Assembly (NCBI GenBank): GCA_037126765.1
Contig: JBBCBC010000033.1
Location: 9,004,085 to 9,068,084 of the forward strand
Origin: Stenogyne calaminthoides
Taxonomy: Eukaryota > Streptophyta > Magnoliopsida > Lamiales > Lamiaceae
Direction: 5' to 3'
DNA length: 64,000 nt
A program made the translations under genes and the position numbers. This document shows, piece by piece, positions 59,604 through 64,000 of this stretch; the first letter of the stretch is position 1; each line of letters starts with the position of its first letter. A model generated the notes under the pieces. It was not told the DNA's origin and ran no database searches. It was given only the letters and a program-made list of their open reading frames with translations.

Positions 59604-60340
59604 TTAACTCAACGAGCTACCCGTACTGACTAATGACTCGCCGGCAATCAAAGGAGTGACAATAGGCTTACTACCCAACATATCAGCACGCTCCAATATA
59701 TCATGGGCATACTTGGTTTGCCCAACAAAGATGCCATTGGGATTGTAAGAAATCTCAAGACCCAAAAAATAATTTAGCTGACCAAGGTCTTTGATAGCAA
59801 ACTCAGAGTGAGTACGAGCGATAAAACGTTGGAGCATATCCTGATCATGGCTTGTGATAATGATATCATCCACATAAAGAAGAAGGTAAATAAGTGAAGA
59901 AGAAGGTAAATAAGTGACGAACCTCGATGAAGATAAAAAAGAGATGAGTCGGACTGTGTTTCACAAAAACCTAAAGACAACAGGAACGCGCTGAATCGCT
60001 GAAACCAGGCCAAAGGAGCCTGTCGAAGACCATAAAGTGCCTTCTTCAACCGACACACATGATAAGGATATCGAGGATCAATGAAGCTCGGGGGCTGAGC
60101 CATGAAGACAGGTTTTGTAAGCACATCATTCAGAAAAGCGTTCTTCACATCCAGCTGGTGAAGAGGCCACCTGTTATGAACTGAGAGTGCCAAGATGATA
60201 CGGACTGTAGCAGCCTTAACAACATGACTGAAAGTGTGATGGGTATCCGAAACAGGAACCTGTGTAAAACCCTGAGCTACAAGACGAGCCTTATGTCGCT
60301 CGATGGAACTATCAGAATGAAATTTGTTCAAAACACCCAT
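59604..60340 (-). pseudogene. Reverse transcriptase of D, copy B
   Basis: Same motifs and same 20-bp duplication (about 59,877-59,916) as copy A, with the frame shift before MDDIIIT. The N-terminal part is shifted near 60,330, where GGTTCG of copy A reads GTTC. Confidence 0.88.
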
Positions 60341-60390
60341 TTGGATCCGACAATGTTAGTGTTAGGAGGACGAGGCACCAAATTCCAAGT

Positions 60391-61034
60391 CTAATTAGCC
60401 TTAAGAGCATCAATTTCCTCCTGCATAGCACTGACCCAATGAGGAAACTTAGATGCGGACTTGAAACCCTTAGGTTCCGAGGTTGCAACGAGAGCTGACA
60501 GGAGAGCTCTGGAAGCAATGTCAACCGGATATCTCGGCTTGAAGACCCCAGCTCGAGCCCGAGTGACCATCGGATGCGTGGGTTCTGGAGCGGGCGGTGC
60601 TGGTGGAGGAACGACCTGGACTGCCGAGGCCGGAAGAGGGTCATGCACATGTGCTGGCGGCGGAGCGTGCTGTGCAGGAGTGGGTGGAGCTTGTTGTGCA
60701 GAAACGGGTGGAGCCTATTGTGAAGGAACGAGCGAAGCATGCTGTGCGGGAACGGGCAGAGCATGCTGTTTGGGAACAGGCAGAGCATGCTGTGCGAGAA
60801 CGGGCGGAGCATGCTGTGCAGGAACGGACGATGCCTACTGTGCAGGAATGGGCGGTGCCTGCTGTGCAGGAACGAGAGAAGACTACTGTGCAGGAGCGGG
60901 CGGAACTGGCCCGGGCAGGGCTGATGAGTCCGTGCATAGGAGACACGGAGACACATGCATGAGTGGCTGCAGATTGCGAGCAATAGGGGCCACAACATCA
61001 GGCGGTGAACTTTTATCCAAAAAGCTTGAGACAC
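60391..61034 (-). pseudogene. Proline-rich integrase-RT linker of D, copy B
   Basis: In the frame leading into PTHPMVTRARAG the linker consists of an 8-residue repeat of the PPVPAQHA type, encoded by ten 24-bp units. Two stops (TAG) interrupt it. The same repeat in other frames gives spurious Cys-rich or Arg/Ser-rich ORFs, which are not genes. Confidence 0.75.
60665..60904 (-). repeat. 24-bp tandem repeat, ten units
   Basis: Ten exact-length 24-bp units, most starting GCATGCTGTG or GCCTGCTGTG on the plus strand. The period equals 8 codons and encodes a Pro/Ala/Gln repeat on the minus strand. Copy A (about 16,255-16,500) is the same array with many CTG positions reduced to CTT or CT. Confidence 0.9.
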
Positions 61035-62343
61035 TCAAATCACTTGATGAAGAATTGCGTTGACCAGAAAACTAAAATACTTGTTCATCAAAATGAGCAT
61101 GTCTGGTGATAAAAAATTTTGCTGAAATAGGATCGAAACACCTAAAACCCTTATGAGAACTGTTGTATCCCAAGAAAATGCACGGACGACTATGAGTGGA
61201 TAGTTTATTTGCTGCATAATCTCGAAGAAATGGAAATAGCCGACAACCAAAAGGTTTGAAGATAGCATAATTTGGTGCACAATGAAATAATAACTCGTAG
61301 GGAGACTTGTTGTCCAAAACAGATGATGGAAGGCGACTGATAACATACACTGTTGTAGCAAAAGCATCAAACCATAGAGAAGCAGGTGCAAAAGCATGAA
61401 ACATCATAGAGAGGCCAGTTTCAGTAATATGTTTATGCTTACGTTCTGCTCGTCCATTTTGCTATGGAGTGTATGGACAAGAGATTCGATGAAGAATGTC
61501 ATGCTTAATCATGAATTCATTAACACGTTTGTTTACAAATTCAATGCCCCCGTCAGACTGAAATATCTTCATGGATTATGAAAACTGGTTACAGACGAAA
61601 GTGTGAAAACACACCAGAATATCATAAAATTTAGATTTTGCATGAATAGGATAAAGCCAAGAAAATCGAGAGTAGTCATCAACAAAAACGACATAGTAAT
61701 GATAGCCAGCAGAAGAAGTAATAGGAGCAGGTCCCCACAAATCACAATGCACCATATCAAGAACATTAGAAGCACGTTTATCATTCAACGGAAAAGATAA
61801 TTTCTTGCTCTTGGCCAATTGGCAAGGCGAACAAATGTCAGGGTTTGGTAACAAGGACATAACAGATAAATGTCCTAACTTATTAAGCAAAAAAATAACA
61901 GTGAGTGAAACATGATCAAGGCGTAAATGCCATAATCAAAGCTAGCTCGCAAGTCTTTCTATCGTAAAGTAGCAACCAAAGTCGAGCTACCCCTCTCCAG
62001 AATATAAAGGCCCTTCTCACAGCTGCCCTGGGCAAGTATGGCCTTTGTCACCTGATTCTGAATTGGCAAAGTATTTGTCATAAAAAACACAACATCAATA
62101 TTATAATCCGACGTCAGCTTGCTAATAGATAATAGGTTCTTAGTTATATGAGGCACCACCAATACATCCAATAATTTAACATCAGGAGTAATACGATTAG
62201 AACCAACATGAGAAATGAGTGAATTGCCATTACCAACAATGACGGAACCATTACCAGAATAGGGCTTAAAGGAATCCAAAGCAGATGTCTGAGAGGTCAT
62301 GTGAGCAGATGCTCCAGAATCCACATACCAATCAGGAGCAGAG
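61035..62343 (-). pseudogene. Integrase and protease of D, copy B
   Basis: The protease frame 62,324-61,959 reads MDSGASAHMTSQTSALDSF, then LISHVGSNRITPD and NLLSISKLTSDYNIDVVFF. Pre-integrase/integrase 61,890-61,576 has CSPCQLAKSKKL, HCDLWGPAPI and FVDDYSRFSWLYP. The Glu region NGRAERK near 61,442 is preceded by the same TAG stop. The C-terminal frame 61,407-61,072 reads MMFHAFAPASLWFDAF, VYVISRLPSS and LGYNSSHKGFRC, intact across the site that element N occupies in copy A. Confidence 0.88.
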
Positions 62344-62681
62344 TGTTGGGATAACGTATGTCAGGATCTATCGGGATGACCTCATAAACACAAATTTAAA
62401 TTAACAATTATCACTAACATGAATTTACCTAAGTGAAATCAAATAATAATTAATCCAACAACAACATGCAAATAATATTCACGTAAAAGATCCTAGCATG
62501 CGGAATTTTTAGGAGTTTACGTAAACGTACCCGTTGGAGAGACAATCTGAGACAGACATGATCAAGTAACTGGCTACCAACCAAAAGTCCTTCTCAAGTA
62601 TTCTCAAGTCCTCGCTCAACAACCCCGGTGTAAGGTTCTCCAATGAACGATTTATAAAACAAAGGAAAATAAAAAATTGTT
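62344..62681 (-). repeat. Copia LTR piece, minus strand, copy B
   Basis: Counterpart of 27,109-27,446, starting TGTTGGGATAACG on the plus strand. GTT at 62,679-62,681 is the left target duplication of the CACTA element. Confidence 0.8.
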
Positions 62682-64000
62682 CACTACTACACATTTAAGC
62701 TTACACAGCTCAACTTGGACAGCCCTTTTGTCAAACAGCTCTCCAAAATATAGCTTGGAGAGCGGTTTTAATAAAAAAAAAATAGACAGCAGTTCAAAAC
62801 TGCTGTTCAATATCAAAACTTAGAGAGCGGTTTAAAACCGCTGTGCAAATTTCCTTAGACAGCAGTTTCAAACCGTTGTACAAGAAACTAGTTTGGATAG
62901 CAGTTTGGAACCACTGTGTCAGTACATGCGAATTGTAAATAACATTTGCGGAAGCGGGCCCCACCAGCCTAGAGCTATATGTTACGTAACTGTAGCATGA
63001 ACGCCACATTGCATGTTAATAACATGTTAATCCAATCAATACATAAGAAATTTGAATTAGCAGCCGAAAATTTTCTTTATTTGATAAATTCATTTTTTGT
63101 ATTTTTGTTTATTATGATTTGTTTGTTTCTTGATTAGTTAACTAATCTGATTATTTTAATTTACTCACATTTTTTGGAAGATATTTTCCTCTTTTGATTT
63201 GGTTAATAGTAGTATCAACTTTGAGTCTTTTTTTTTTCTCTTTTTGTGTTTTATTATTCTTCCTATTCACTCTTTTTTTTCAAGCTATATTAAAATTATA
63301 TTTTTTGTTTAGATAGAAAAATATTACTTGTTTAAATAGAAAAGTGTAACTTGTTTAAAGAAAAATATTACTTGTTTAGATAGAAAAGTATAACTTGTTT
63401 AGATAGAAAATTATTACTTGTTTAGATAGAAAAATATTACTTGTTTAGATAGAAAAGTATTACTTGTTTAGATAGAAAAATATAACTTGTTTAAAGAAAA
63501 GTATTACTTGTTTAGATAGAAAAGTATAACTTGTTTAAATAAAAGTATTACTTGTTTAGATAGAAAAGTTTAAATAGAAAGGTATAACTTGTTTAAAGAC
63601 AAGTATTACTTGTTTAGATGAAAAAGTATTACTTGTTTAAAGAAAAATATTACTTATTTAGATAGAAAAATATTACTTGTTTAAAAAAAACAAATAAAAA
63701 ATATAATTTTATTATAATATAATTTAATTTAAATTTAAATTTATATAAAAAAAATATTATATAAAAATGGGATTGAATTAATAAATAAGATAATTGAAAT
63801 AGAGAATTTTAAAAAAAAAATTGTAAGAAAAAACAATTTCTAGAACATATAGAATTAATTTAATTAAGTAAACGCAAGAAAGCAAGTGCTCGAGCGGAAT
63901 TGATCCCCGCTCAGGCGCCCAAGGTCCCGTGTTCGGTCTTCTGTGGGATCAAATAATTGCCTCAATTAATTGGGAAGCTTGGTTGCTTATATATGAGATA
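62682..64000. mobile_element. CACTA-type element T, copy B (runs off window)
   Basis: Starts CACTACTACACATTTAAGC. The subterminal repeats are clearer than in copy A: AGAGCGGTTTAAAACCGCTGTGC and related units at 62,820-62,925, where copy A has lost most CTG/CAG triplets. The tandem array is at 63,306-63,684. The right end lies beyond the window. Confidence 0.87.
63306..63684. repeat. 23-bp tandem array in CACTA element, copy B
   Basis: Same array as 28,041-28,420, with the same succession of long and short units. Confidence 0.88.

Larger units (their letters stand above)
59593..62343 (-). mobile_element. Ty1/copia fragment D, copy B (uninterrupted)
   Basis: RT, linker, integrase and protease remnant are continuous. 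The single CTGAT at 61,337-61,341 is the empty insertion site of element N. Confidence 0.9.
44463..64000. repeat. Copy B of the ~19.5-kb repeated segment
   Basis: It matches 1-28,733 in direct orientation with element N missing. Differences are small indels and substitutions, strongly enriched at CTG/CAG trinucleotides, plus few other SNPs. It continues beyond the window end. Confidence 0.95.

Noticed and set aside
60461..61063. 200-codon plus-strand Cys/Gly-rich ORF and 101-240-codon minus-strand Ser/Cys-rich ORFs
   Set aside because: Wrong-frame readings of the 24-bp linker repeat; the real frame is the one leading into the RT entry motif.
44463..64000. RIP-like or deamination mutation as the cause of CTG/CAG differences
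   Set aside because: The altered forms are CG, TCG or CCG with small length changes, not C-to-T or G-to-A transitions.

Overview
This window is repetitive nuclear DNA from a flowering plant, probably a eudicot; I cannot name the species. Every recognisable coding stretch belongs to a transposable element: Ty1/copia gag-pol on both strands, a SIRE-like copia element with an envelope-like ORF, and a probable gypsy-type gag. No intact host gene and no intact tRNA or rRNA gene was found. A 500-bp run of N at 32,008-32,507 is a scaffold gap.

Layout. 1-924: leader/LTR-like end of a gypsy-type fragment, whose degenerate gag is visible upstream of the second copy at 41,680-44,440. 925-6,622: copia element E1, plus strand, 5' LTR present, cut off in pol. 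6,623-11,830: copia element C, minus strand, 3' LTR present, cut off in gag. 12,080-13,130 and 13,815-15,020: two long fold-back DNA elements. 15,190-16,929 and 26,100-27,108: copia fragment D, minus strand, split in its integrase by a complete 9,170-bp copia element N (16,930-26,099, plus strand, two LTRs, target duplication CTGAT). 27,109-29,519: minus-strand copia LTR piece carrying a 1.8-kb CACTA-type element. 29,520-32,007: LTR-like AT-rich DNA up to the gap. 32,508-41,690: SIRE-like copia element, minus strand. 41,680-44,440: gypsy-type gag remnant. 44,463-64,000: a second, nearly identical copy of 1-28,733 that lacks element N.

The two copies lie either side of the assembly gap. This fits two allelic contigs scaffolded next to each other (unpurged haplotypes) at least as well as a true tandem duplication of about 44 kb. 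Copy B holds the empty site for element N, so N is a clear presence/absence polymorphism between copies.

Many differences between the copies, and between the two LTRs of N, sit at CTG/CAG trinucleotides, which read as CG, TCG or CCG in one copy. These are not C-to-T changes. They look like long-read consensus errors at CHG-methylated cytosines and account for many of the broken reading frames. Other lesions are shared by both copies and are therefore real: a 20-bp duplication at the YVDD box of D, a 26-bp x5 minisatellite in E1 protease, and a stop codon in D integrase.

I found no new biological system here. The points of interest are the nesting history, the duplication/assembly question, the methylation-like error signature and several unusual internal tandem repeats.
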